Positions 32,901-43,300 of a stretch of 64,000 nt of DNA are shown here, one piece after another. A program made the translations under genes and the position numbers. The DNA is taken from positions 2,356,001-2,420,000 of the forward strand of contig NC_070564.1 in assembly GCF_026914185.1 (NCBI RefSeq), written 5' to 3'. A model generated the notes under the pieces. It saw only the letters and a list, made by a program, of their open reading frames with translations. It had not been told where the DNA came from and made no database searches. Source of the stretch: Puccinia triticina (lineage: Eukaryota; Basidiomycota; Pucciniomycetes; Pucciniales; Pucciniaceae). How positions within the stretch are numbered: position 1 is the stretch's first letter; each line of letters begins with the position of its first letter.

Positions 32901-33020
32901 GCGGAAAATTCTTGGGAGCCGGAGGCAAACTTGAAGAACAGCGGAGACCTATTGGCGGAGTTTAACTCAAAATTTCCGGAGGCGGCGGCCAGGCATCGGA
33001 GGACGCGGAGAAGAAAGTGA
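29991..33020 (+). CDS. pol: Retrotransposon pol: RT, RNase H, integrase, chromodomain
   Basis: This is an uninterrupted 1009-aa ORF. The reverse transcriptase spans about residues 60-240, with the catalytic YLDDIMVY motif. RNase H follows (FILECDCSDFALGAVLSQ, YEIFDKELLAIV, YTDHRNLESF). The integrase has an HHCC zinc finger (SRHNTKAAGH through CDSCQRV) and a DDE core (ISYDLITDLP, IVSDRGSIF and DGQSEIANKAVEQYL). The C-terminus is a chromodomain (EWEVDGILDSWRRGRTTQYL, then SWRGFGWAENSWEP), which marks chromoviruses and may direct integration to methylated chromatin. The open frame starts after the protease block, so a true Gag-Pol fusion is expected in an intact relative. The RT region has the family's usual length. 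Activity from this copy is unlikely because gag and protease are broken. Confidence 0.95.
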   Translation: MFQKSSAKSLPPRRKYDFCVDLIPGATLQASRIIPLSPAENQALDTLIAEGLASGTTRRTTSPWAAPVLFTRKKDGNLRPCFDYRKLNALTVKNRYPLPLTMDLVDSLLNADTFTKLDLRNAYGNLRVAEGDEDKLAFICKVGQFAPLTMPFGPTGAPGYFQYFMQDILLGRIGKDTAEYLDDIMVYTQKGSDHTAAVNGILETLSKHQLWLKPEKCEFSKPEVEYLGLLIACNRIRMDPAKVRAVTEWTAPRNVTELQRFIGFSNFYRRFIDHFLGKNRPLHDLTKAKTPFVWDNKCNSAFECLKTAFTSAPILKIADPYKPFILECDCSDFALGAVLSQVCDKELHPVAYLSQSLVQAEKNYEIFDKELLAIVTAFKEWRQYLKGNPHRLTAIVYTDHRNLESFITTKELTRRQARWAETMGCFDFEIIFRPGRQATKPDALLRRPDLAPAPGEKLTFGQFLKPQNITERTFGEISEFESWFEDESVDLENAEHWFEVDVLGMDTEHRAENELAMPDAEIIARIRELTPLDAQLTRWIESLKTPAGNRNRYAEVDGILYNKGRIVVPADLALRTEILKSRHNTKAAGHPGRSRTLALVRRSFVWNGQKKFVNQYVDGCDSCQRVKASTQQPFGKLEPLPIPAGPWTDISYDLITDLPESRSHNSILTVVDRLTKMAHFIPCRKSMNAEQLADLMAEHVWKLHGTPKTIVSDRGSIFVSQITRELDNRLGIRLQPSTAYHPRTDGQSEIANKAVEQYLRHFVSYQQDDWAPLLATAEFAYNNNDQTSTGVSPFKANYGFNPLYSGIPSAGQCVPAVVEQLRQLAEVQDELKHCLEAAQEAMKSQFDRGVRKTPEWNSGDEVWLDGRNISTTRPSPKLEHRWLGPFPIASRIPTSAYKLTLPLSMQGVHPVFHVSVLRKHKPEEIAHRQRRTPEPVTVNGGDEWEVDGILDSWRRGRTTQYLVSWRGFGWAENSWEPEANLKNSGDLLAEFNSKFPEAAARHRRTRRRK

Positions 33021-33150
33021 GAGGGCAAGCTTTTTCCCACTGGGTTTTTTAATGCTGCCCGGGGACAGAATGCAGAGCCAAAAGAGGAGGATTTTCTTAT
33101 TTTTTTATTTTTCCCATTGACCAACCAGAAAAGGGGGCGGCTTGGGCATT

Positions 33151-33160
33151 AAAGGGGGGA
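33151..33160 (+). other. Polypurine tract
   Basis: AAAGGGGGGA lies three bases before the 3' LTR, the expected position for plus-strand DNA priming. Confidence 0.8.
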
Positions 33161-33163
33161 TAA

Positions 33164-33365
33164 TGTTATGAGCTGTAGCGCGGGCTCCGCAGCGCAGACT
33201 CACATGTACATAGACTACACGTACATGTCATGGACCATACTCAAGGTTCGAGAGGCTGGAGATCCAAGCCTCTTCCTCATCCTGCAATCTACCATCTTGG
33301 ATCCAGAACCCCCAGAACCCCAGAACCCAGACTCCATCTTCCTCTCCACAGAACAGACCTTAACA
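33164..33365 (+). repeat. 3' LTR of the Ty3/gypsy element
   Basis: This is the 202-bp partner of the 5' LTR, with TGTTATGAGC and CCTTAACA ends. GACTC follows as the probable target duplication. Confidence 0.93.
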
Positions 33366-33539
33366 GACTCCCAAAAGCCGTTTACGTCGCGCGGACCGTC
33401 TCGGGACATCCCCCCTGGGTCCTCAGGACCTCGCGCGGCCCCAAAAGCATTTGAGTCAATTAATTAATTCCCCTCTTGAGGATGGGAGTCGATATATTAA
33501 TTTAACAAAAAATGATGGAATATACAAAAAAAATTATAT

Positions 33540-34040
33540 CTTGTTGCTGTTGTACCCAAACACCCTAAAAGTTTTACAGCAATATAAATACACTCTTTAG
33601 AGAATAATTTGAGCTTCACGGCATTATTACTCCTCAGGGAGACCCTGTGTAGCCGGGGGCAGATTTGGCGGATTTCCCACCAAGGCAAACCCCCGAAACC
33701 TTATCTACGGTGCTCCAAACGGCCCAAGATTTTTTTAGCTATAAGAATACACTCTTGAGAACATATTTTAAGCTTCACGGCATTAGTACTCCTCAGGGAG
33801 ACCCTGTGTAGCCGAGGGCGGATTTGGCGGATTTCCTACTAAGGCAAACCCCCAAAACCTTATCTACGGTGCTCCAAACAGCCCCAAATATTTTCTGCTA
33901 TATGAATAAGCTCTTTAAAACATCTGTTCAGCTTCATGACATTAGCAATCCTCAGGGAGACCCTGTGTAGCCGGGGGGCGGATTTGGCGGATTTCCTACT
34001 AAGGCAAACCCCCGAAGCCTTATCTACGGTGCTCCAAACG
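33540..34040. repeat. Three tandem copies of a ~160-bp unit
   Basis: Each unit contains AGCTTCACGGCATTA, CTCAGGGAGACCCTGTGTAG, GGCGGATTTGGCGGATTTCC and TTATCTACGGTGCTCCAAAC. The last motif recurs at 33711, 33870 and 34030 (spacing 159-160 bp). Units differ by scattered substitutions. The array is non-coding in all frames. Confidence 0.85.
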
Positions 34041-34257
34041 GCTCCAACTTTTTTCTGCTATAAGAATGCAATCTCTAGAAAACATTATAAGCTCCAAGGA
34101 GGTATTTAAATCAGGCACACCTTCTATTGACCGTGGTGTAGTGTAGCACAGCGCAAATGCACTATTTTTTAGCGTAGTGTTAGCGCAATTGGAGGTTTCA
34201 ACTGCCAGCTTGTTTTATGCACAAACAGAAACCTTGATAGATCAAAATCACACTTAC

Positions 34258-34474
34258 TTTCCCATCCGCTTGGCTGGTTGAACATGTCCCGCCGGACAAC
34301 TTTGGCGCAAACTCCGACTGGTTTCGCGCCTCGAGGATCGCAACCAAAATTGCACTTCTTCGTATTCGCAGGTTTGTAGTGAGGTTTCATCGTAGGTGCT
34401 ATCCCACGTTTTTCCACAGCTGCTAACCCATAAGCTGTAATGGTGAGCGCTATCAATGATTTTAAAAGTAGCAT
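34258..34474 (-). CDS. Secreted-protein first exon, truncated gene
   Basis: The reading begins with MLLLKSLIALTITAYGLAAV, a clear signal peptide, followed by EKR, a possible Kex2 site. The mature stretch has three cysteines: CNFGCDPRG (two) and VCAKVVRR. After GWE there is a canonical donor (GTAAGTGTG) at 34257, which I take as the end of exon 1 (217 bp). No convincing second exon is visible between here and the 160-bp tandem repeat, so the gene is probably truncated by repeat insertion. It could instead have a distant exon. The family is not recognised. Candidate effector remnant. Confidence 0.5.
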
Positions 34475-34805
34475 CTTGGGCTTGAAAGTTCTGGAGGTGG
34501 GACGAAGTTGGGGAGGCTAAAAAACCTTCAAGGACTGCTTGAAGTGGGGAAGATGTTTTTGTGAGGGAGGTATGATCGGATGAGAAAGGAAGGAGTGACC
34601 ATCCCGTCCTTTGGGATCGAGTGAAGCACTATTTTTCTACTGCTGCCGACAGCCAAGCCCTACGCCCCCAGTGTGATTATTGACATGTACGAGCCTGAAG
34701 AAGTGAGCCAACTTGGCAATGCCTTTACCGCCAGTCTGCGTCGTGCGATAGAGACTGGCTTGAATGTGTATGTACAGTAGGGGGCTGCCGCTTCGGGGCT
34801 GTCGC

Positions 34806-34870
34806 TGAAATCGGAGCTTCCCACTAATTTAGCTTGGGCTTAGCTACGCCCGGTATGGTTGACAACTTGA
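34806..34870. repeat. Partial copy of the 46578-46861 MITE
   Basis: CACTAATTTAGCTTGGGCTT and AGCTACGCCCGGTATGGTTG closely match 46760-46800 of the MITE near the histone genes. No terminal inverted repeat is preserved. Confidence 0.7.
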
Positions 34871-34879
34871 GATTTGTGG

Positions 34880-37026
34880 CAGGATGCTCTCAAAGGTTCT
34901 CGCGGCGAATGGTTGCGGCGCGAGGCCGGGTTTTCCAGACCCCAGAGCATCTCCACCAGCCTCACCAGCGTCGCTTGGAACCCCGGATACGGACATCAGC
35001 CAGGCCCGACTCTCATCCCAACCGAATCCCACTACAATAATATCCGGGCAAGCTTCAGAAGACCATCCGTCCTCGCAATATCGGCAAAACCAGGTCATCA
35101 ACCTTACCTGATTCATTTACAAAAAATGACGAGTACCACCAGCAGCAAAACATCGCCTCTTTCAGATCTCTCCTCCTGTCGTCGACCGGGCTGACAGGGC
35201 TTCTTCAACCTCACGTCTTACTCAGCTACCCATCGTTGCCCAAGGCCTGCCTGAATCACCTCCATTTCCTCATCAAATACAGCCGGACCACATCTCGCCC
35301 AGAAACTGGCCCGACACCTGGCCGGTCTTGCCCCCCCTGGCAGAGCTCCGCCATGGATCTGTTCTTGGCCGATGGCAGTACGCGGCCAAGTCGATCGATA
35401 GGTGTTTTTCGTCAAGCCTGATAGCCCAGCCCTCCGACGAGGCGGCCCCCTCGCATCCATCAGTCAGACTCTTCTACCTGGCCGTCCATGCCGCGCGAGT
35501 TCTCGGAGACGCGCTGGCGGAAATCGTAGAACGAGTCGCGCTCTTGCACCTCGCCGTTTTTATCCACCGGCTCTTCCCCGCCATCGCCCGGGACCCGTTG
35601 GCCTCCCGGTTTCCGGCATCGCCGTGATCACCTCGATCCGCTCTGTTTCAGCAAGAAACAGGCGCCTAGCCAGGTCAAGCTGGACACCTCCAACCTCGCT
35701 GATCCGGCCCAAGCTGATTTTCACAGTGCCCTTGTTTCATCTCAGTCTCACACCCCTGACCCGATGGATAAATGATCACGTCATTCTTCCTACTGCCCCT
35801 TCTGTGGTTGATTCTCATCGCAACGTTTTTGTGCACTTCAGACTGTAGTTATATTAAAGAAACGCGGCGTTTATCAGTCAATCCTGTTTAACTCTCTGAC
35901 AATTGAGGGTGGCCACTTGCTGTTTAAAAGATCAGTTCGCCAGCATTAACTTGTAGCGTGTGACAAAGGCGTCAATGGTTTGGCGAGTCTGTACTTCTCC
36001 AATACCCGAACCGAGTAGATCAGTCCCTTCACAACACTTGCCGTCTATCTAAACGTTGATTTGCGGAGATATTGGCTGGATTCTGATGCATCGTCAGACC
36101 CATCCACCCAGCCTGATTCCGATGACATATGGAGAGTAGCTGAAAGACACGCGTGAGTTCACCTCTTCCTTTTAAAACCCAGCGCATGTACTTGTTGGAC
36201 ACGTTTGGCTTCGACTTCCAACCCGGGTACAATTATGAACCTTGTGGCCCATCTGTACTCCGGAAGCTGTCCCGGACCAGCGGTGGACCAGAAACCAAGG
36301 TGATCAGCGAGCCAGAAGAACAAGGCGAGCCAGAAGAACAAGGCGGGCACGAAACCCGGCGGACCACGATGGTCCATCCGCTGCCAGAAAACGTGCCCAA
36401 TCCCGGCCGACGCTGAGTGTGCAGACGTTCCTCAAGACGGATCTGGGCAAAGTCCAGCTGGAGTATTGGAACAACCTCGTCAACCTCTTCATCTCCAGCC
36501 CGCTGCCCACCCACCTCACCGGCTCCCCTTCGTCGCCCATCGCTCTATCCGCGTCATGGTCTCCGCCAGGGATATCCATGTCGACCTCCAGAAATGCCTC
36601 AGGATTCAGAGCAAACTTAAACGGGCCGCCACCACTGCTAAATAAACCCACTCTCCTGCTCACAGTGTCACACTGCCTGGATTTTCTTTTCTTGATTTAT
36701 TCATCCACTTTCCTTTCTAATCTTCACGTACCCGCCCATAATTTAAGACTCTATTTTTCTTCCCCACCAGTACACCTCGTACTAAGCTGTTCATCCTCAC
36801 ATCAATCATTTCCTAAAAACTCATTGTTTGTCGTTGAAAATTGTAAAGTTGAATTTAACATCCTATAATTTGCTTCATTGCTGCAGGCTCGCACCTCCGA
36901 TCGAGGGACTTAGCGGAGATCACACATCACCGTACCTAAAGGAATTCCAACCTGCTCCAAGACCTGGTCGACGGGATGGCTCGTCAGTGCCCACACTGGC
37001 CACAGGTGGGCTTACAGAGAAGAGGG
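34880..37026 (+). pseudogene. Repeated gene-like segment, copy C (product unknown)
   Basis: This segment is less interrupted than copy A but still without a continuous ORF. One frame reads LFYLAVHAARVLGDALAEIV then ERVALLHLAVFIHRLFPAIA, a helical stretch that stops at about 35625. Other frames read RMYLLDTFGFDFQPGYNYEP and FLKTDLGKVQLEYWNNLVNL. Frame changes are frequent, so either it is a decayed gene or its introns escaped me. Homology with copy A (8228-11377) is collinear and continues through the glucan synthase promoter. I could not identify the protein family. Confidence 0.5.
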
Positions 37027-37321
37027 TTAGGGCGCCGTAACTTGCTTTCCCTTGCTCCCTGCTCCTGCACACCTTCTATGTATACGGAATCCCCTTCGGC
37101 GATTCTTAACGGTTTTGGCTACTTTTTTTGAGACAGGAGGAAATTCACCCCTGGGGAGGAAATGCTGTTCAAAGAATTCACTGCTCCACTGAATTCTCTG
37201 TTCTAATATTACGGCAAACTGCCTTCTTTTTGGGAAAGGAATTTAACCCCAGGGGGAACTGACCCCCTGGTGGAAAGGCTGTCCAATAAATGCACTCTCC
37301 GACATAATTATCGGTCTTAAC
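37027..37321 (+). promoter_or_regulatory. Upstream region of the glucan synthase gene
   Basis: About 295 bp lie directly before the ATG. They are conserved in the duplicate at 11378-11670, so the boundaries of the duplicated block include this putative promoter. A palindromic GGGGGAACTGACCCCC block occurs in both. No canonical TATA box was recognised. Confidence 0.5.
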
Positions 37322-40300
37322 ATGAGTAGCATCCGGATGTATTTTTCATACCGAATGGGCACCATGGCCACCATAACGATTTCCTCCCGCACACGTTTGA
37401 TATGCCTTACAATTCTCCTATTGGGATTACAGCTGAGCCTTATCCATTCGTACCCATACGATCCTGCTTTCTCTGATTACAACATAAATATCAACTCGAG
37501 TGCTGGAAACAACATACTAGATTATTACTCTGACTGGCCGGAAAAATCGCAAAATGGAAGTCGATATACCCCCAGCCCAGCCAACTGGAGGGAGCTGCCT
37601 ATCTATACTGTAATTCTTGATAGGTGAGTATTCTTCTTTCTTTCAAATGGCGCGCTTGTATTTTCGCTGATCAAATCATATTTCTGCCGGACAGGTTTAT
37701 GGATGGGAACCCATCAAACAATGACTTCTACAAGAGCCGTTCTGAATGGGACTTCCTATCCAATCGTGAGCCTTCACTCATTTTTCTTTCTTTGATAGCT
37801 AGTAACATGCAACATTGATTTAATTATGCCTCCCGTTGTGGTTTTGTCATCGAAGAATTGAGGCATGGTGGTGACATAGAGGGCTTTGCTCAAGACAGAG
37901 TGCTTGACTACATATAGTGAGTAGTTTTCCATTTACGGGGGTTGAAAAGATTGTTCGAATGATAATGATACGCTATCGTAGTGGGATGGGTTATCGAACG
38001 ATCTATATCGCAGGCACTCCTTGGTTGAACATGCCATGGCAGTCTGATGGATATTCCGCATTGGATTTCACCCTCTTGGATCCTCATTTCGGCACTTTAT
38101 CTGAATGGCGCGCGGCTATAGATAAGATCCATTCAAAAGGCATGTGAGTAAAACATTTCCATCTGATGTAGCCCCGTATAATATGACCAAGTACTCAAAG
38201 TGCCCCTCTACTTCGATTAGGTATGTCATGCTCGATACCACGACCACCACCTTGTCCGATTTCCTGGAGTTCAAAGGCAATTCTGGTAAAGCTGCGCCAT
38301 TTAACCTACATGGTTATGAGGTTGAATACAAAACGACCGTCCAGAAGCCGTGGAATATAAATCAGTACGCCGAATTCAAGTTCACAAATAGTCGAGACCA
38401 GAGCTGTCGCCTGCCCAAATTTTACAATCCGAACGGCACCGATGTGCTCCCTCCTACGGACTGGGATGGATGTTACGCTGGTGATTTCAACCAATTCGGC
38501 GATTCGTCTCCCGCTGGAAAAGCTCCTGGCTGGCAGGATCAGTTGACCAAGTATTCAGGCGTGCAAGATCGTTTGCGCGATTGGGATAGCGGAGTAGCCG
38601 CCAAGTTGGAAAAGCTTGCATGTATGACTGTCAAAGCCCTGGATATGGACGCGCTTCGTGTGGATAAAGCCACACAACAAACGCTTGAATTCATGGGAAA
38701 GTGGGGCGGATCCCTGCGGACTTGCGCCAAAGATTTGGGCAAAAACAACTTTTTCATCACTGGTGAAATGTGAGTGTAAAACTTGAATCCGCACCCAAGT
38801 GTCCGATGCAATGTTATGATTGCTGTACTAAGCACTTATTTTCTCTCTTCAGCTCCGACGGCAATACTTTTGGATCGCTTTACATTGGTCGTGGCCGGCA
38901 ACCAGCGCATTATGCCAATCTAGAATTTGATACAGCCGCCCTGGTCACCGCAAATCAGACTGAAAATTTCATGCGTCCTATTGGTGAAAACGCGTTGGAT
39001 TCCGCTGCTTTTCATTATTCAATCTATAGATCTTTGACGCGTTTTTTGGGCATGGATGGTGAACTTGATTCCCCATATGATATACCGGTAAATTGGGTTG
39101 AAGCATGGAGGCAAATATTTGTGACCAGTGAGTGGAGCATGCGATTCATGGCGAGCACACAGGTACCAATTCTTCGAGACATTATTAATCCCAGCTCTCT
39201 TCACAATCGTTGCAGATGATCTATTCAACCAGGAAACTCAGCAGCTTGATCCCCGGCACCTTTACGGCACGACCAACCAAGATAACTTCAGATGGGCCTC
39301 ATTAATCAATGGAACAGAGAGGTTTCTCTTGGGCCAATTGGTGACCAACTTGATCATGCCTGGCATTCCTTTCGCCTTTTACGGCGAAGAACAAGACTTG
39401 CACATATTTGACTCCCAAGGTATGGACACGCTCCTCATGATCCCTTTCTTGCCTTTTCCTACTGAAAGTTTTTCAAATGGTACTCTGCATTCTAGCCAAC
39501 GACTATCTCTACGGACGGCAGCCGATGTCCTCGAGTAAAGCTTGGCAAACCCATGGATGCTACAAACTCGGATCCAAAAAATATCCCACCATGCCGCTTG
39601 GCAAGGCGCTGAATGGATGTAAAGATGATTGGAACAGCTTAGACCACTATGATCCGACCTCAAATACTCGCAACATGCTAGCACATTTTGCATATCTTCG
39701 CTCACAATATGCCTCTCTCCAAGATGGATTTAACCTCACACAGCTTGGAAATTGGACACATTTTGGCGAACTTCCTGCGTCCAGTCACACGCCCACGGAG
39801 TGGGGCTTGTGGAGCGTAAGCCGAAGCTCGTTGAAATCCCAGAATCTTTCCGGCCCCAATTCCCAACTGCCGGTCTGGATACTATACAGCAACGTCAATC
39901 AAACAACGACATTTTCTTATGATTGCTCATCTAAACTGGCCATCACGTCTCCATACCCTGGACCATCAACTGTCCGAAACCTATTTTACCCTTACGAAAC
40001 TTATGATCTGGACCCCTCGTCGACTTCTTCAACTTGGGATGACGCGCCACCCTTCCTCGGGTGTCTCAAGTCTATTACGATGGACCCACTCAGTTACAAA
40101 GTTCTGGTACCTGCTTCGAACTGGGTTTCCCCTCAGCCTCGCTTGGTTGGCTTCGTTCCCGGCCACGATGCTCGAATTCTATCTCAGGCGGATAATGATA
40201 ACGAAACAATTCCGATCAGCCTTTCATTTTCTGATGAGCTCTCATGTGAAGGGGTTTCTTCCTCCCTCTCTTTAAGCTACACGATTGACCCTAATTCAAA

Positions 40301-43300
40301 AGCTTCTCCGCGAATCGACTTGGAGCATGCTAATTGCTCAAAAATCGAATCTCCATCGAATTCCACGCAATCTGCACTTCCTGCTGTATGGCAATGGTCC
40401 GCCAGTATCGTTGGTGCAGCCGATGGCATTTATGAGCTGATCCTGAATAATGCAACTGGACAAAATGGAATCCACACCAACAGCATCGATCATTTACTTT
40501 TAAGAAAAGGACGAAAACTAAATCCAATTACCTTTTCTGACGTGTCGTATTCTGAAAGTCTCCTGGAGAATAAAGATGGAAAATATACACTTCGCTCCGA
40601 CGCGCCCGGCGCCGACATGATGAGGTATTCCGTCGACTTCGGAAAAACTTACTCCAATTGGACACGATACTCGAGTGAATTGACTCTTCCGGATAATGCA
40701 TTTAGCATTTCGAAATTTTGGGATGGTGATCACGTTCGAGTTCAATATTGGTCACGCCTGACTGGTTCCGCGGCACCGACAATTGATGCGGATATCAATT
40801 TCGACGGTGGTTTCAAGCGCAGGTTCCCTCAACTCATCCTCAGAGGGGCATATAACAAGTGGTAAGTCTGATACCCAAAGGATTTCTGATCTTACGACTT
40901 GGAAAACACCTCGCGCTGATTCTTTCACCGATACAGGGGTTTTGATGAGGGTATTCCTGGACTGCTCTCTCCTCGCAGCGAGAATATGACGATTGATGTT
41001 AGTCTGATTCGGCAGCTTAAGGAAGTTTCTCCATGGCAGCTGGGGTGCTAATAGTAACCTCAACGTACCTCCATTCACACGCACTTGTAGGTCATTACCA
41101 GCTGGCCTCATGAGTTTCAACTTGCGGTCTTTGAAGCGCGGGACAAGGTTTTCTATGGCGACGTGGATAATGATGGCGTGTTGGACCTTCTCCCACCCAA
41201 TTCCCAGGCTCGAAACTTCTTATCTTTACCCCCTCCATCCAAGCCCTATTTGGGTTGGCGGATCATGATCAATCCAAGAGACCTAACATGGGGAGCGCAG
41301 CCAGTCGGTCATCAGAAAATAGTCATAATGCTTCTCATCCTATTAATTTTCATTCCCCCGACTACGGCCCTTTTGGCGTGCTGGTTATACCAAAGAATCT
41401 TTTATAAAATCAAACATAATCAAGTGAGTTATGATTACACATTCAAAAAATGACACTGGGAACAGAATGTTGATAACGATTGGCCCGCTTTGTTAGTACG
41501 GCTTCCAAACACCTGGGCTGAATTCCTTTCTACCCTTTCAGCACCTCCCCAAGTCAATGCTAAATTCTCAGATACCTTCAACACTGAAACATGCGATCAC
41601 CCCGCAGCTTGGCTCAAAGAAAGAAAAACCGCATGCTAGCTTCGCGAATACATGGCCTGACAACATAAACTCTCGCAGAAAAGTGCTGATTGCCACATTG
41701 GAATACGAAATCATTGATTGGGGAATCAAAGTCAAGATTGGGGGGTTGGGAGTTATGACTTCATTGATGGGAAAGGTGATGGAAGATTTAGATCTTTTAT
41801 GGGTGATACCTAAAGTCAGTGGTCTGGAATATCCTGAAGCCGAGCGTGCCGAACCCATACCAGTCGTTGTATTCGGGGAAACGTATCTAGTCGAGTTGCA
41901 AATCCACAAGTTCAAAAATATCACTTACTTCTTACTCGACTCTCCGATCTTTCGCGCTAACTCCAAGATGAATCCATATCCCGCTCGAATGGACGACTTA
42001 GATTCTGCAATCTTTTATTCCTATTGGAATCAAAGTATTGCAGAAATCTGTCGCAGAACTCCTGACTTGACAATATACCACATCAACGACTACCATGGAG
42101 CGCTCGCCCCTTTGTACCTCTTGCCGAAGATCATACCAGTTGCGCTTTCCTTACACAACGCCGAGTTTCAAGGGCAATGGCCTTTGGGAACGACCGAAGA
42201 AGAAAATGAAGTTTGTCGATCATTCAACATATCCAGCAAGGTGTGCTCCAAGTATGCGCGATATGGAAGTGTTTTCAATCTACTCCATTCGGCAGCAAGC
42301 TATATCAGTCATCACCAAAAGAGTGTCGGTGTCGCAGGAGTCAGTGAGAAGTACGGCAAGCGTAGCTGGGCTCGGTATCCTGTCCTCTGGACTCTCAAAA
42401 GCATTGAACCACTTCCGAACCCAGATCCAACCGATGTCGAATCGTTGGATGTTACCCCTCCTGATATGCGAAGGATACAGATCGACCAAGAAGCTGAAGC
42501 AAAGAGGCCTGGCAACAAGCTCAAGCTGCAAGAGTGGGCTGGCTTGCACGAAGACCCAAAAGCACAAGTTTTTGTTTTCGTAGGACGCTGGTCTTTCCAA
42601 AAAGGAGTTGACTTGATAGCGGATGTGTTCCCCCTCCTTCTAGAAACACGCAAGGACGTTCAACTTGTAGCTATTGGACCGGTGATAGATCTCTACGGTA
42701 AATTAGCAGCCTTGAAGTTAAACCGCCTGATGGAAAGTTACCCCGACAGAGTCTATTCTAAGCCGGAGTTCACAGCTTTACCGGATTTCGTATTTTCGGG
42801 CGGTGATTTCGCTCTGATCCCCAGCAGGGATGAACCGTTTGGATTGGTAGCGGTCGAATTCGGGCGTAAGGGTGCATTGGGAGTTGGCAGCCGCTTGGGA
42901 GGCTTAGGTTTGATGCCCGGTTGGTGGTTCCCTGTGGAGAGTGATAGCACTGCCCATCTCCATTCTCAATTTGCTAAGACACTTAATGCGGCTCTGGAAT
43001 GCCCTGAGGAGGAACGCGCCGTACTTCGAGCACGTAGTGTCCATCAGCGGTTTCCGGTTCTTGAATGGAGGATGAAAATGGAGGACATCCATTCCCGTTC
43101 GGTCAAGGCATCTCGCAAATATGCAGGAAGGCTAACGATGAACATAAATCAAAATGAAGTAATTAAACCCGACGAGTCGTCATCCGCGTCCCATGACCAA
43201 GGGAACCCTCGTCAAGCACACCTCTCTGCCACCGAATCAAACAAGCCTGGACAAATATGCACTTCTTCAACTGGAAATCAATCAAATACTTTCGGGTCAC

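Larger units (their letters stand above)
26575..33365 (+). mobile_element. Ty3/gypsy chromovirus LTR retrotransposon
   Basis: The element is 6.8 kb with 202-bp LTRs that begin TGTTATGAGC and end CCTTAACA. I count five differences between the LTRs (about 2.5 percent). The probable target duplication is AACTC (26570-26574) and GACTC (33366-33370), one mismatch. A polypurine tract (AAAGGGGGGA, 33151-33160) precedes the 3' LTR. The order is gag, protease, RT, RNase H, integrase and chromodomain, which defines a chromovirus. pol is open over 1009 codons. gag has an in-frame TGA and frame changes, and the protease is split by a 992-bp insertion, so this copy should not be autonomous. Confidence 0.95.
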
